Notes under the pieces: model-generated | Told to the model about the DNA's origin: nothing | Database searches by the model: none | What the model saw: the letters and a program-made list of their open reading frames with translations, nothing else | NCBI GenBank assembly: GCA_031551135.1 | Contig: JAVBOA010000054.1 | Coordinates: 1 to 6,944, forward strand | DNA from: JAITVM01 sp031551135 | GTDB lineage: Bacteria > Bacillota > Clostridia > Lachnospirales > JAITVM01 | Direction of reading: 5' to 3' | Length of the DNA: 6,944 bases | Shown here: one piece after another, positions 6,595 through 6,944 of the stretch | Numbering within the stretch: position 1 is the first letter of the stretch | Layout of the letters: every line of letters starts with the position of its first letter | Translations under genes and position numbers: made by a program

Positions 6595-6944
<350 letters not shown>

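Overview
The window looks like AT-rich chromosomal DNA from a low-GC Gram-positive bacterium, probably of the Clostridia. The basis is the Firmicutes-like 5' third of a 16S rRNA gene at the right end, strong AGGAG-type ribosome binding sites, and A/T-rich codon use. A genus cannot be named from this window.

Layout. At the left edge (1 to about 147) lies the right end of an IS200/IS605-family insertion sequence: the last 27 codons of its transposase on the + strand, then the family's typical subterminal hairpins. It has inserted into a minus-strand polysaccharide flippase gene (wzx-like), of which only about the first half is visible. Upstream of wzx in the transcription direction come a family-2 glycosyltransferase with an in-frame stop at codon 20 (841-1860), an apparently intact DPM1/GtrB-like polyprenyl-phosphate glycosyltransferase (1873-2853), a 114-bp imperfect palindrome resembling a MITE (2875-2988), and a large multi-spanning GT-C-type membrane protein broken by a frame change with apparent loss of a middle segment (2996-4953). 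These four genes share one strand and close spacing and look like one surface-glycan operon. Three of the four are damaged, each by a different kind of lesion.

A minus-strand rho-independent terminator (5076-5100) separates that operon from a GH18 chitinase-like gene (5148-6152), which has its own promoter. About 40 bp from that promoter, and divergent from it, are two tandem consensus rRNA promoters. They are followed by a structured leader (boxB/boxA-like elements and a GAAA-capped hairpin) and the first ~350 nt of 16S rRNA, which runs off the right edge.

How the parts fit. The DPM-like enzyme would load a sugar onto a polyprenyl phosphate on the cytoplasmic face. The GT-C protein could use such a lipid-linked sugar on the outer face. 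The second GT2 would extend a glycan and Wzx would flip the lipid-linked unit. With wzx, the GT2 and the GT-C gene all interrupted, the pathway is probably inactive or has been replaced in this strain. I found no CRISPR array, tRNA or clearly novel defence system. The most informative signals are the multi-hit decay of the glycan operon, the palindromic element, and an unusual base at 16S position 19.
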